This document shows positions 45,438 through 55,769 of a stretch of DNA of 64,000 bases, piece by piece. Origin of the DNA: Amorphophallus konjac. Lineage: Eukaryota; Streptophyta; Magnoliopsida; Alismatales; Araceae. Numbering within the stretch: the stretch's first letter is position 1; each line of letters opens with the position of its first letter. The position numbers and the translations under genes are program-made. Where the stretch lies: assembly GCA_022559845.1 (NCBI GenBank), contig CM040125.1:292316200-292380199 (forward strand), written 5' to 3'. The notes beneath the pieces are model-generated. The model was not told where the DNA came from and ran no database searches. It was given only the letters and a program-made list of their open reading frames with translations.

Positions 45438-48142
45438 CTAGGGCCCACTTTGAAGCTCGGAAGTGGGAGGTGCAGGTGTTTCTCCCCCGGCGCCCTCGGC
45501 GACGGCCGGCCCTGGCACTGACCCCGCCTGTGCGGGAACTGCCTCGGTCGTGAGCCCTCCCGAGGCAGTCGGAGTTGGCGACCCCTCAGGAGAAGAGCCC
45601 TCTGGATCTTCCCCGCCCGACGCAGAGTAGCTGGAAGATGACTCGTCCGAGTCATAGCATTGGCCAGAGGGGAAGTCAATCCCAGAATCTTGTTCCCCGG
45701 CATAAGCTACTGCCCGGCGGTAACCCTGCTTAAACCCCGTGCGGATGCCTCGGCAAATTGCTGACTCATAGTAAGGAAGGGCAGCTTCCTGCAGGTCGAC
45801 CCGGTAGGCCTATGAGCCCTTGTATTGCTCGATCGCCTCCGTCCCAGCCAGTCCCATCCTATCGGTAAGCTCGGCCTTCTCACGCTCTGCCTCGACCGCC
45901 CGCTCCTCGGCCTCTACCGATCGTTTCTCTGCCTTGGCCGACTTCCGTTTGGCCTCTGCCGCCCACTCCTTGGCCTTGACCGATCGCTTTTCCGCCTAAA
46001 CTCGATCGGCCTCGGCCTCCAAACGAAGGCGCTCCGCTGCCTCTGCCCGGTCCACCAACTCGGCGCGCTCATCCTCCCAACGGCCATCCTGCTCGAGACG
46101 AAGAAGGAACTCCTCTTCAAGGAGTTTACTTTTCCTCTCGAGCGATTCCCAAGCCTTGGTTAGTTGCTCGGTCAGCACTCCGACCTCCAGCCGACTCGAT
46201 CGCGACAACTCCCTGATCACGGAGAACTCCCGTCGGAGCCCCTCATGCTCCTCATTGAGTCGAGCTAGTTTCCTCTGGCACCCTCCGAGGGTCCAAGCAA
46301 GATTCGACCGCTCTGACTCTAATCGGGCATAAGTCTCCGCCATTGTAGCCCCCATCTGGGCCATGACCAGGCCGCCCTCCATAATGATATCGAGGACCCC
46401 GGGTGGAGAGTGATGCTTGTCTCCTCCTTTCATCCTCGCGGACACCTCGCGGCAAAGCTGGTATAAATTGCTCGAGATGCCGAGCCTTTCCAAAGCCTCC
46501 GGCATGGTAACCCTTTCCGCACCTCGCGCCTCGCCGAAAGGCCCAGATCGAGCTACGGGCTCGGCCGCCCCACGCGCTATGGTCGGTTGGGGCTGCGACG
46601 CCCCCGCAGGCGAACCCCCGACCTCGATCGACGCTATGAGCTCGGCCGCCCCGTGCGCCACGGACGGTTGGGGCTGCGACGCCTCTATCGGTGAACCCCC
46701 AACCTCGACCGTCTCGGCCCGCACGTCGCAGCCCGAGACATCGCCCGCCTCGACCGGCGCCCCGGCCTCGGCCACGGTTGTTTCAACTTCGGCCCCCTCT
46801 GTTCCCGACAAGGGGAGAGCTGACCCGTCGCCGTCGCCCCCCGGGGTGCCCCTGGTCTCCTCGGCCCCCTCTCGCTCAGCAGATGGGAGAGCCGGCTCGG
46901 TAGGGTAGGCCCTATCTTGCCCTAGAGAGGGGAGCGCAGCCGAGCCAGAATTTCCCCCAGCGGCGGGGATGGCCCCAACCTTCCTGGCCCGTTTCCTGGC
47001 CTTCACGGCCTCCCGTAACCTCCCCTCCACGGGATCCTTGCGCTTCGCCCCGCACGGCCGAGAAGTCCCCTCCAAGGCTGCCCCTTTGCCCTTGTCCCGG
47101 GCTCGGGAGCGACCCACAGGAGCGCCCGGCTCATCAGCCGCCGAGTCATCGCCGAGGTCAATGATCTCAGCGGCCTCCTCCAAAGGCTCCCGCCTGGTGT
47201 CTGCACAAAGAGGAAGGCGTGATCAGGAAAAGGAAAGATGCCCCCCGCCTCCGAAGGAAAGATCTACGTGGTGGCACCTGACGGCTTCAGCCGCGTAAGA
47301 AGACACCGCTCGATATTCTCTGGCCTCACCAGTTCTTCGGTAGACTGGCAGTGTTTCAGCAAACGAGCAGCATACTCCTCCACATGTGGGGGAAAGTCCT
47401 CCTGTCGGGGAGGGATATTAGGGTGGAAATTGGGCATTACTTGGCACCTCCAAGTCTCCTCCACCGAATCAATCCTCGCCCAGAAAAATTGGGTCCTCCA
47501 CCCTTTATGCGAAGAATCCTTCGCCGCCAGCAAAATACAGCTTCTATTCCTCCTCGCCTGGATGAAGTAAAAACCCGTCCCCGCCGACGGGTGTGCCTTC
47601 AACTCGAAGAAATAGTGGAAGAGGTCCAAAGAAGGAGGAACCCCGCACTGACGACAGAGGATTCAGAAAGCAGAGAGGAGAAGGTACGAGTTGGCTACCA
47701 ACTGAATGGGTGCCAACTGGAAAATGTTGAGAAGCGTGAGGGCGAAGGGCTCGAAGGGGAGGTGAAACCCGCTCTTCCACGCCAGAAGAAAGATACAGAT
47801 GTGGCCCGTAAGTGAATCCAGGCTCGTCTCATACGGGGCAGCAGCAGCGAAGCTATACTTGTGAGGCAGGCGAAACTGATGCTCCAGCCTCTTCACCTCG
47901 GCTTCCCCCAACTCGCTACATTTCGGGACCGGCGCTCTCACCACCTGTTCGTCGCCCCATCCCTCGGCATCCGAACGTTGGCTTGCCATAGATTTCGAGG
48001 AAAAACTTGAAGAAGAATTCTCTTGAGACCTCAAAGATTCCGGGGGAGGAGGGAGCTGTCGGACCGCCTCCGCAGTTATCCTCGCCAACTCCTCAAACGC
48101 CGCCGCAAGTCTATGCTCCTCCGTTGTGTCCTCACGGCGCAT
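45438..48142 (-). pseudogene. Tat-2 antisense ORF (gypsy-type transposon domain, PF04195-like), two exons
   Basis: Exon 1 (48142-47278) begins MRREDTTEEHRL; an upstream ATG at 48214 lies too close to a TATA-like TTATAG near 48232. It has ELGEAEVKRLEHQF, SGFHLPFEPFALTLL, LAPIQLVANSY, DLFHYFFELKA and KDSSHKGWRTQFFWARI. The donor CAG|GTGCC at 47278 and acceptor TGTGCAG at 47201 give a 77-bp phase-1 intron. Exon 2 (47200-45438) is an Ala/Gly/Pro-rich linker with two repeats of VEVGGSP or IEVGGSP and ASQPQP, then a long coiled coil. Premature stops are TGA near 47672 (Trp codon), TAG at 45996 (Gln codon) and TAG near 45812. It runs antisense between pol and the 3' LTR. No biochemical function is established. 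Confidence 0.78.
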
Positions 48143-48450
48143 CCAAGAGCCCCAAAAGTAAAAGAAGCGAAGGAAAGCCAAAACCCTAACAACGGAAAGA
48201 GTCTGGGATGACAACCAGCGCCCAAAGCCTATAAACCCACGCGGGAGGCGGCGCGTCGTTCCGACCTCCGAGAAAAGGGGGCCCCTTCATTTCATATCCG
48301 TCAGGATTGTAATTATTACAGGCCCAGGTGACCATGACATGTGGCTTCATAACACCGCCAGATTTCCACCCACCTGAGCCACGCTGGTCCAAAACCCCAA
48401 ATGACTACTCCTCCGAGCTTATTAAGGCTCGGAAGTAGGAGGGGGACAAG

Positions 48451-48466
48451 TGGAGAGGGGGATTTC
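48451..48466 (+). other. Tat-2 polypurine tract
   Basis: TGGAGAGGGGGATTTC directly precedes the right LTR, with a second purine run (GTAGGAGGGGGACAAG) just upstream. It primes plus-strand synthesis in this family. The same sequence precedes the LTR at 37944. Confidence 0.85.
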
Positions 48467-50282
48467 TGAAGCCCAATTAAGAGCAGCCGAGCTAGGCCCC
48501 TCAGGGCCCAATAAGGCTCAGCTCAGCCAAGTGATAGCCCCCTGGGCCCACCTAGGCGAGAAAGCCCAATAAAAGATTCGCTCTAGGCTCGGAAGGCCCG
48601 AGCGTCGGTCAGGTCACAGGAAAGGTCCATGCCCGAGCCATCTCTCCGCCCAGGGGAAGAAGGTGCATGACGACCAATCCGACCCATCTTCGTCCGAGTT
48701 AAGCCTCCCCCCGGATAGGGCTGGCCTCTCTGAGCTCGGCACGGCCGACTATTGCTTATCCATGCAGCCGTTAAGAGTCCTCGGTGGGCAGGAATTTATA
48801 AAGGTGAGGGACTCCAGTTCCCCAAGGTGATAACGCTCCCACGATAAGGCAATAAAAGCCCTCGTCGAGGACGTAACCCCCACCTGAAACACCTCGACTT
48901 ACAGGGCTCCAGAAGATGGCACACTATTTAGCCCAGGGATACCCTCCGGTGAAAGGTAAGGGCAATCACACGCTCAAAACTCCTGAGCAGGAACCACTTC
49001 ACCTGTCACACCCCGAGCGCGGAAGATTACCCGGAGGCGTGACGCGTCTATATAGATCGTGTCAATCATGTAAATATCAGAGTGCGCAAATAACTAAGAT
49101 TTAACTCGAAATTAATACAAATAGTACGAGCTGACAATTGTCACAACTAATTAAAGGACAAATACATATGTTCCCAGAGTCCAACGACTAGACTTCAAAT
49201 CTTAAGCAGTTCTAATCAAGTTGACTAATACAAATGACATAGATGAATTGATACAACTGACATAAGTGAACTAATACAATAACACAAAGGACATGACAAT
49301 TTGATAACTTCACTCTAACACTCATCACTCAGTCTCATTCCCTTCCGAGTGTTGGTTGACATCCAAATTACCTGAAAATATTAGAAAATAACTAGATGAG
49401 CGAATTGCTCAATAGGAATTACATCTCAAGATTTAACAAGCTTTAAGTGGTTTACAAGTTCAATTAATGTCAGTAAAGCTATGCATGTAGATGAGTAGAT
49501 ATCAAGGATTGTAAAAATCGACAAGAGTAGTGAAGGAATAACAAGTGAGAGTATAAGGATTCCAACTTTAATGCAGCAATAGCAAGAGATTCAAACAAGT
49601 AACAACTGGAATTAACGAAATCTTTCCAAGAGAGTAAGAACTCATGTCAAGCAAGTAATAGAAAGTAATATAAATTCAAGCATGTAAAACTGGAATTGGC
49701 TATTTATCAATTTCATTCAAGCAAAACTTTACCCTTCTGCGGGTCTCAAGTCAAATCAATCAAGTAATATCACGAGAATGAGTGGAATGTCTAAAGCCTA
49801 GCAAGCAAGTACTTCGGTGCAATGCCAAACACCGTGGTCAATAAACTCCCATGGGCATAAGTACCTTCGGGTGCTCCTCCTAGGACTAGACCGGGCCCTA
49901 TATGCACAGCATTAATCATGTCTGTCGACATCCACTCTCATTTATAGCCAATATGGAATTTCAAGGTTTGACCAGTATGATATATAAGGTAGAATTATGG
50001 AATGGAATCCAAGGGCGCATTAATGTGTAGGGATGAACTAGGAGTGGAAACCAGTAACGTTTGATATACAGAAAAAACTAGATAAGAGAGGTGCCTTATG
50101 GGCCACCTGATAATTTTAGAAACGACACCCTCACTATGGGATGCCCTTCCTGGGAATTATACAGGGTTTAGAGGACCCTGTCAGGAGTTAAATATCACCT
50201 CTCAGGCTGCCATCTATCGGTGGAGATGACAAAAGCGAAAGCCTAACGATCAGGTTAATGCAATGAGCCAGCTATAGTTCAT

Positions 50283-50620
50283 CGTGTCAACCCGGCAGTT
50301 CATCGCGTCAACGCGATGAACTGGCAGGGTCGACTCATCAGTTCATTTTCAGTTGACAGGGTCGACTCATCAGTTCATCACGTCAACGCGATGAACTGGC
50401 AGGGTCGACTCATCAGTTCATTTTCAGTTGACGGGGTCGACTCATCAGTTCATCGCGTCAACCCTGCGAACAGGCAGGGCCGACCCTGTCAACAGGCAGG
50501 GTCGACTCTGCCGTTCACCGCGTCAACGCGGTGAACAGTACTACGTCAACGCGGTGAACAGGCAGGGTCGACCCTGTCAACAGGCAGGGTCGACCCTGTC
50601 AACAAGTAGGGTCGATACTT
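50283..50620. repeat. Palindrome-rich minisatellite in the solo LTR
   Basis: Alternating blocks contain GTTCATCGCGT with its inverse ACGCGATGAAC two bases later, CAGGGTCGACCCTG (a perfect palindrome), and GTCGACTCATCAGTTCA. Units of 14-60 bp recur about ten times. The final third shifts to repeats of CAGGGTCGACCCTGTCAA. Confidence 0.88.
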
Positions 50621-51189
50621 TTTTTTGTTCCCCAGTTTTCATGCCCTTTCAATCCTCCTTTCACTCTGAGTTCTTCACAAAAGTTCTTCTTCTCTTGTAG
50701 ATATAGATTTTCTTCTTCTACCACATCCACCAATTCTTCTTAGTTTTTAAGTTATAATTAATTTTTTACGGTTCTATTTTTTACTCAGTAACTGTTCACC
50801 TGCACCTATAGATCTTGTTTTTTTTCACATTTTTCACCTTCTTCCTCTCATTTTCTCTCTCTGCACTCTTCATAAAACTTCTTCCTAACCTTCCAATCTA
50901 TGACTTTCTCTTCTTTCATATATCCTCATTCTCTCTAGATTTTTCATTATTCTCCTTCTTAGAACCCCCTATTTTCAATATCATTTCATTGTGCTTTCAA
51001 CTTGGTCTTTTTCCACTTGGCCTCTTTCAACTTGGTCTTTTTCCACATTTTTCATCCTCTTGACTACAATTTCTTCTTTCACTATTTTCAGGCTTTAGTT
51101 ACTCTCATATAACATCTTTAACATGGTGGTTTTAGTTTCACAGAAATTGACATAATGACAGGCCCTTTACTAAAGCATGAGCTATATCA

Positions 51190-51700
51190 AATATAGATAT
51201 TAGCTAATACATGCTAATCGTCCTAGATTTAAGCTAACACATGCTAATTATTCTAGGTATGAGACTAATACTTACTAATACTTGCTAATTATTCTGGGTA
51301 TAAGGCTAATACATGCTAATTATCTTAGGTATAAAGCTAATACATACTAATCATCTCAAGTATGAAGCTAATGCATGCTAATCGGCTTAGGTATGAAGCT
51401 AATACATGCTAATCATCTCAAGTATGAAGCTAATGCATGCTAATCGGCTTAGGTATGAAGTTAATACATGCTAATCATCTCAAGTATGAAGCTAATGCAT
51501 GCTAATCATCTTAGATTTAAGCCAACACATGTTAACCATTCTAGATATGAGACTAATACTTACTAATTATTCTGGGTATAAAGTTAATACATGATAATTA
51601 TCTTAGGTATGAAGCTAAGGCATACTAATCAGCCTAGATTTAAGCCAACACATGCTTTATAAACACTAAATATCACATGGAAATGAGCCTAAGACTAAAT
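51190..51700. repeat. About 30-bp degenerate tandem repeat
   Basis: GAAGCTAATACATGCTAATC-type units, usually followed by ATCTTAGGTAT or ATCTCAAGTAT, recur roughly 15 times with drift. It is AT-rich and non-coding. Confidence 0.85.
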
Positions 51701-52655
51701 GTCTAGACTAATCATCCTAGATTAGCTATTAGTTTAGTTAAAAGTTGATAACACCTACCTGTTGGAAGATCGTAGTAGCAGAACCCTTCCCTGCAAAGTT
51801 TTGCCCCAACCTTAGCTAGCCTAGAATGGGGGTAGCAAAGGGGTATGTTTATAGGGTCTGTCATGAACGAATGGGAGGTAAGATCTGAAATAATGGGACT
51901 TTACAGCTTGTACAGGCTGTTGGGGATAAGGGAATCGAAAGGTTGTCTGGTGGATTGTAGCTCCTATGAGAGGGTGGTTTATTTATTTTAAACTTTCCAC
52001 TTAACTTTCATGATTTTTATCTTTAAAATTTGATGGAGTTAGTTAATGAAATTTCATGGATAAGATCCTTATATTTTTCTCTATTTTTACATATAATTGT
52101 TTTTTAAATTTTTTTTTAAATAAAAAGTGATACTATTCATGGCACTATTCACGTATGAAAAGGACAGATGCCAACGTAGGTTTGTCTAATTGCTAGCCTA
52201 TCGTATATAATTATTTAGCACAAAAAGTAAATTGTGGATGCTAGTATTTGAACCCTGGTCATTGGGTTGAAAGGGAAGTTACTTAACCAACTACACTAGA
52301 AAGCCATACTTCTTAAGTGAATAATCTTTACATATGATAACTTCGTGTTCCCACTTCTTACATAAACTCTCTAATATTAATTTTTTTATTTGCAAAATAT
52401 TAATAATAATAATAATTTTTTTATCATTTTTTTTATACGGGGTGCTACATCACCCTTCTGGTGGAGAGGGATCTCGCGCAGAAGCTACTTCCTCCCTATA
52501 TTGCTCCCACCATAGCTCTACTGACTTAAGCATCAGAGGGTTTTCCCCAGGGACTCATCCCTGGGCCCCCTGATCCGTTTCCTTTTCTTGTAGTTCACTA
52601 TCCGGTGATCCACTGCCCGCTCAGGACCAGCGCGAGATCTTGCCTCTTCAGTTAT

Positions 52656-52777
52656 GACTCAAATAAAATATAAAAATTACATGGAATGAGTCAGAAAAAT
52701 GTGGAGAACACAATGGCGCAAACCGACGATCCATCAGATCTTCGCAAAATGTGGAGGGGTAAGTGATGCCCCCATCA
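52656..52777 (-). repeat. TR-GAG left LTR, remaining part
   Basis: Continues the LTR interrupted at 36703 and matches 58014-58135. It ends at CCCATCA, where the internal region starts with the purine-rich CCCCGGGGGTA on the minus strand, a candidate PPT. Confidence 0.88.
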
Positions 52778-52969
52778 TACCCCCGGGGTGGGGAGAACTC
52801 GACCCCGTCGAGTATGGGTCCACCGGGGAAATGGCACACCAATGCAGCTCCAGGCGAGCCAGGATCTCCGAACTCAACCCCACGTCCATAGCTGAGGCAC
52901 ATCGCTTCAGCTTCTCAAGGTCGCTCGGACACACCCTCTTGCTGGTGATGACATCTTGCTTGTCCAGAA

Positions 52970-55705
52970 TTACCTCCATGTGCACACGTCGGACTCACAT
53001 GCTGATTTGTGGAGACTCTCCGAGGTGTCACTCACAAAGGTAGGAGTAGGCTCGAAGCTCTCAATGGGATCCACCGCGGTGCCCTTAGAGGGTGCCGGGT
53101 CCGCCACGTGGGAAGTGGGGTGAATCCTAAAATCCATCGGTAAGTACAACCCGTAAGCCGGGTTGCTAAAGCCACTTGGAACTTGGGAAGTTCCAAGTCC
53201 TCGTGCCCTCGATGTGGAGGTGACCCTAGGGTAGAGCCACTCCAAAGTCACCATCACTAGGTTGCCTACTTGGAATTCCAAGCGGCACTTACGACCTTTT
53301 GCCTGCGTCTTGTAAATTTCACCGCTCATTGCTTGATGCTTGCTTGAATGCATATGCCATGCACTATGATGCAGTGTGAGTGGGAAATGTGTGGTATGCA
53401 AAGGTGGTCCAGGACAACCACATATAGACCTATCGTGCATTGATGTTATGAAGACTTTGAATGATTTGGGAGGACCGGGGCAGCCATAGGTGTCCCGCTT
53501 ATGCATGGGTGTGATGAAAGCCGGAGGACCCGAACATCCATGAAGGCTCCTATCATACATAAGACCAATGCTGAATTGGGGAGGACCGTTATACCCAACT
53601 AGGGACCACTCATGCTTCCGACTTGACATGTGGGTGATGTGAATGAATGGACCTGACTTTCTAATCATGCCAAGTGGTGTGTTGTGCCAAGACTTATGCA
53701 CTCCTATCCCAAAGATGACTTCCATGTGTATAAGTGTGGGACGGCCTTTGAACTTCCATGTGAAAGGGTCGAAGGGATCTAGGAAGGTGGGCATTATGGA
53801 GAGGGTCTCTCCCTTGCTTCCTAGACGTATGTTGCCTATGGCGATGGTTCCCTTGGTGTGGCACGAGTCTTGGAAGAGGTGGACTTGGTCCAACGTGGTT
53901 GGTTGGGGTAGGGAAAGGTAGGTTGTGGGTAAGGTGGGTGGGTCACATGAGTAACTAGGCTCCCATTGGAAGGGATCAAAGGGGTCGTGGATTGGACTTC
54001 CTAGGGAGAAGTGCTCTATGTCCTCAAGGTCTTCATAAGATGGGTCATCCTCATCTATTGGGATGATTGGGCCAGTGTAGTGAGTGGGTGGGTTGGCCAA
54101 TGTCCTTGGGATCTCAATGGTAGGGCAGTGGATCGAGATGGGTTCTTCCACCATGGGGAGAAGGAAAAGGAGGTCGCTAGTGTAGCAACCAGCAGTGCAA
54201 ATCGAGGTGATAGGCCTGACACATGGGTGGATGAGGTCAAGGCTCTTGGGTCGGTCCGCCCCTAGGGTCAACAAGTAAGTCAAATCTAATTGCCACTCTA
54301 GACCCTTGAGGAGGTCATCCCAACCCTCTACCTCATAGTAGGATTGGATCGTGGTGTGAAAGGAGGGGAGGGGCACAATTTTGGATTGATGTCCCATGGG
54401 TGAGAAGTGTGGGGTTGAACTAGGGATGGTGGGGTCTCGCTTGAGCCATTGGAGTATGGACTCATTCACGGTGAGGGTACCATGAGTGGTGGTGGTTAGT
54501 TCTTGAAGGACCGGGCTAGGAGAGGTGAATGGAATGGGAAGCTCTTGGATTTCCTCTATGGCGGGAGGTGGGTTCGAATTGGTACCCACCTCTTCTTGAG
54601 TGAGTGTGTGGGCCATAGTCTCCTCTACCAAGGGGCTGAGACAGTCATTTGGGGGTGGGGTGATGATGATAGCCGGTATGTGGTGCACCCGAGGTGGTGA
54701 ACAAGCATGGGCTTGGGTTGGGATTGGTAAGGAAAGTAGTGGAGGTCTAGGTTGGGGTTGGGTTGGGGTAGGGGGAGGAAGATGGATGGGTTGAGGGGGT
54801 TTGGGAAGATTGTCCTTGGGAGGGGTGTCCTTGTTGGGGGACGATGGAGGGGTAATGGTGGCCGGGGTGGGAGAGGTTTCAACCACTAGGGGCATGGGAA
54901 GGAGCTTCCTCGTGGGGCATTGTCCGGCGATGTGCCCCAATTGGTGGCACCTATAACATTTCGGCTCGCACTTACCCAAGGTTATTTCACTCACTTCTAT
55001 CTCCATAGGGCTCTTTCCCTTTTGAGAAGGGGTGAGGCGGGGAGTGGCGGAGGGGGCCAATGGGGCTTGAGTGGTGTGGGTTGTAGAATGTGGTTTTGGT
55101 TGGGGTGGGGGGAATTGGGGAACTAGAATCTTGGGTTGGTCGGGTGGGGATGGAGAAGTTGAAGTGCTCCTTGGGCTTTGATGATGTGAGTAGGAAGGGG
55201 ACACATATCTAGCCCTAAGTTGTTCCTTCATGTTTCCCCAAGTGGTGATGGGATCTTCCCTTCTACTTATCCTTAGCTCGACAATTTACAGCCAATATGT
55301 TTGAGCCCGTTTGGTAAGTTGTGATTTGGAAAACCAGACTTTCTCATCCTCGGACATGGGATACCAAGTGAAGTAATGGTCCATTGAGACTTCTCAATCT
55401 AAATAGTCACTCGGTTTGCTAGACCCATCAAAGGTGGGTGGGTGGGAAGGTGCACTCCTACCGGTCGCCCTTGGGGCGAGCCCATTTTCCTTTAATTGGT
55501 TGAGTCGACCCGATAGGCTATCAAGCCGCTCATTGGCATAAGTCATGGATCCCATTAAGTAGTCAACATGGCCGTGGAGGCCATGTTTTTTGGTGGTGGG
55601 TTTCTCTTGGGGGTTTGGACTCATGGAGAGGGCCGATGGGTAAGGTCGGTATGAGGCGGCCATGCTAGTGGACAAGAGCGATGCACTGGGAGACTCTAAA
55701 TGCAC
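52970..55705 (-). pseudogene. gag: TR-GAG fused frame: gag core, zinc knuckle, long linker, integrase C-terminal tail
   Basis: The N-terminus (55705-55240) is a gypsy gag domain: PPTFDGSSKPSDYLD, MDHYFTWYPMSEDEKVWF and MKEQLRARYVSPSY. Stops near 55392 (TGG to TGA) and about 55288 interrupt it. The rest of the usual capsid is missing. A Pro-rich stretch leads to CYRCHQLGHIAGQC (about 54940). About 400 residues follow that I cannot place, with four degenerate repeats ending GYNGPP, GCSGPP, GCPGPP and GCPGPP (53620-53400). The last 80 residues resemble a gypsy integrase C-terminal domain: EFQVGNLVMVTLEWLYP, then AYGLYLPMDFRIHPTSHVAD. Protease, RT, RNase H and the integrase core are absent, as from an internal deletion fusing gag to the end of pol. 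Confidence 0.78.
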
Positions 55706-55750
55706 ATGCGCGCCCTAGGACCAACTTGTGGAGAGACAAATCGTGAACCT

Positions 55751-55763
55751 GGCTCTGATACCA
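55751..55763 (-). other. TR-GAG primer-binding site (initiator tRNA-Met type)
   Basis: TGGTATCAGAGCC on the minus strand lies a few bases inside the 5' LTR (which starts at 55770). Confidence 0.88.
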
Positions 55764-55769
55764 ATTTGA

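Larger units (their letters stand above)
49004..52449. mobile_element. Solo LTR (3446 bp) with TCACC duplication
   Basis: Ends are TGTCACACCCC and GGGGTGCTACA, an imperfect inverted pair with TG/CA tips. TCACC flanks it at 48999-49003 and 52450-52454. The other Tat LTR has the empty site at 38505-38509. The long LTR and CACCCC/GGGGTG tips resemble Del/Tekay chromovirus LTRs, an inference. It holds two tandem-repeat blocks and AT-rich DNA, and no coding frame. Confidence 0.85.
36704..52650 (+). mobile_element. Tat-lineage Ty3/gypsy insertion (Tat-2) with an inverted LTR at its left end
   Basis: The order is inverted LTR (36704-37465), inverted antisense-ORF fragment (37466-37930), then LTR (37944-38705), primer site, gag-pol, antisense ORF, PPT and LTR (48467-52650). 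Both outer ends are LTR 3' ends: TGAAGAG at the left and CTCTTCA at the right. The insertion is bounded by GTTAT on both sides (36699-36703 and 52651-52655). The uninterrupted target is visible in the other TR-GAG LTR at 58009-58013. The duplication shows that the whole rearranged molecule integrated as one unit. The dual RNase H and antisense ORF place it in the Tat lineage. Confidence 0.85.
48467..52650 (+). repeat. Tat-2 right LTR, interrupted by a solo LTR
   Basis: 48467-49003 plus 52455-52650 align to the 762-bp LTR, less a 29-bp deletion near 48573. It starts TGAAGCCC (one base from TGTAGCCC) and ends CTCTTCA next to the target duplication. Confidence 0.92.
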
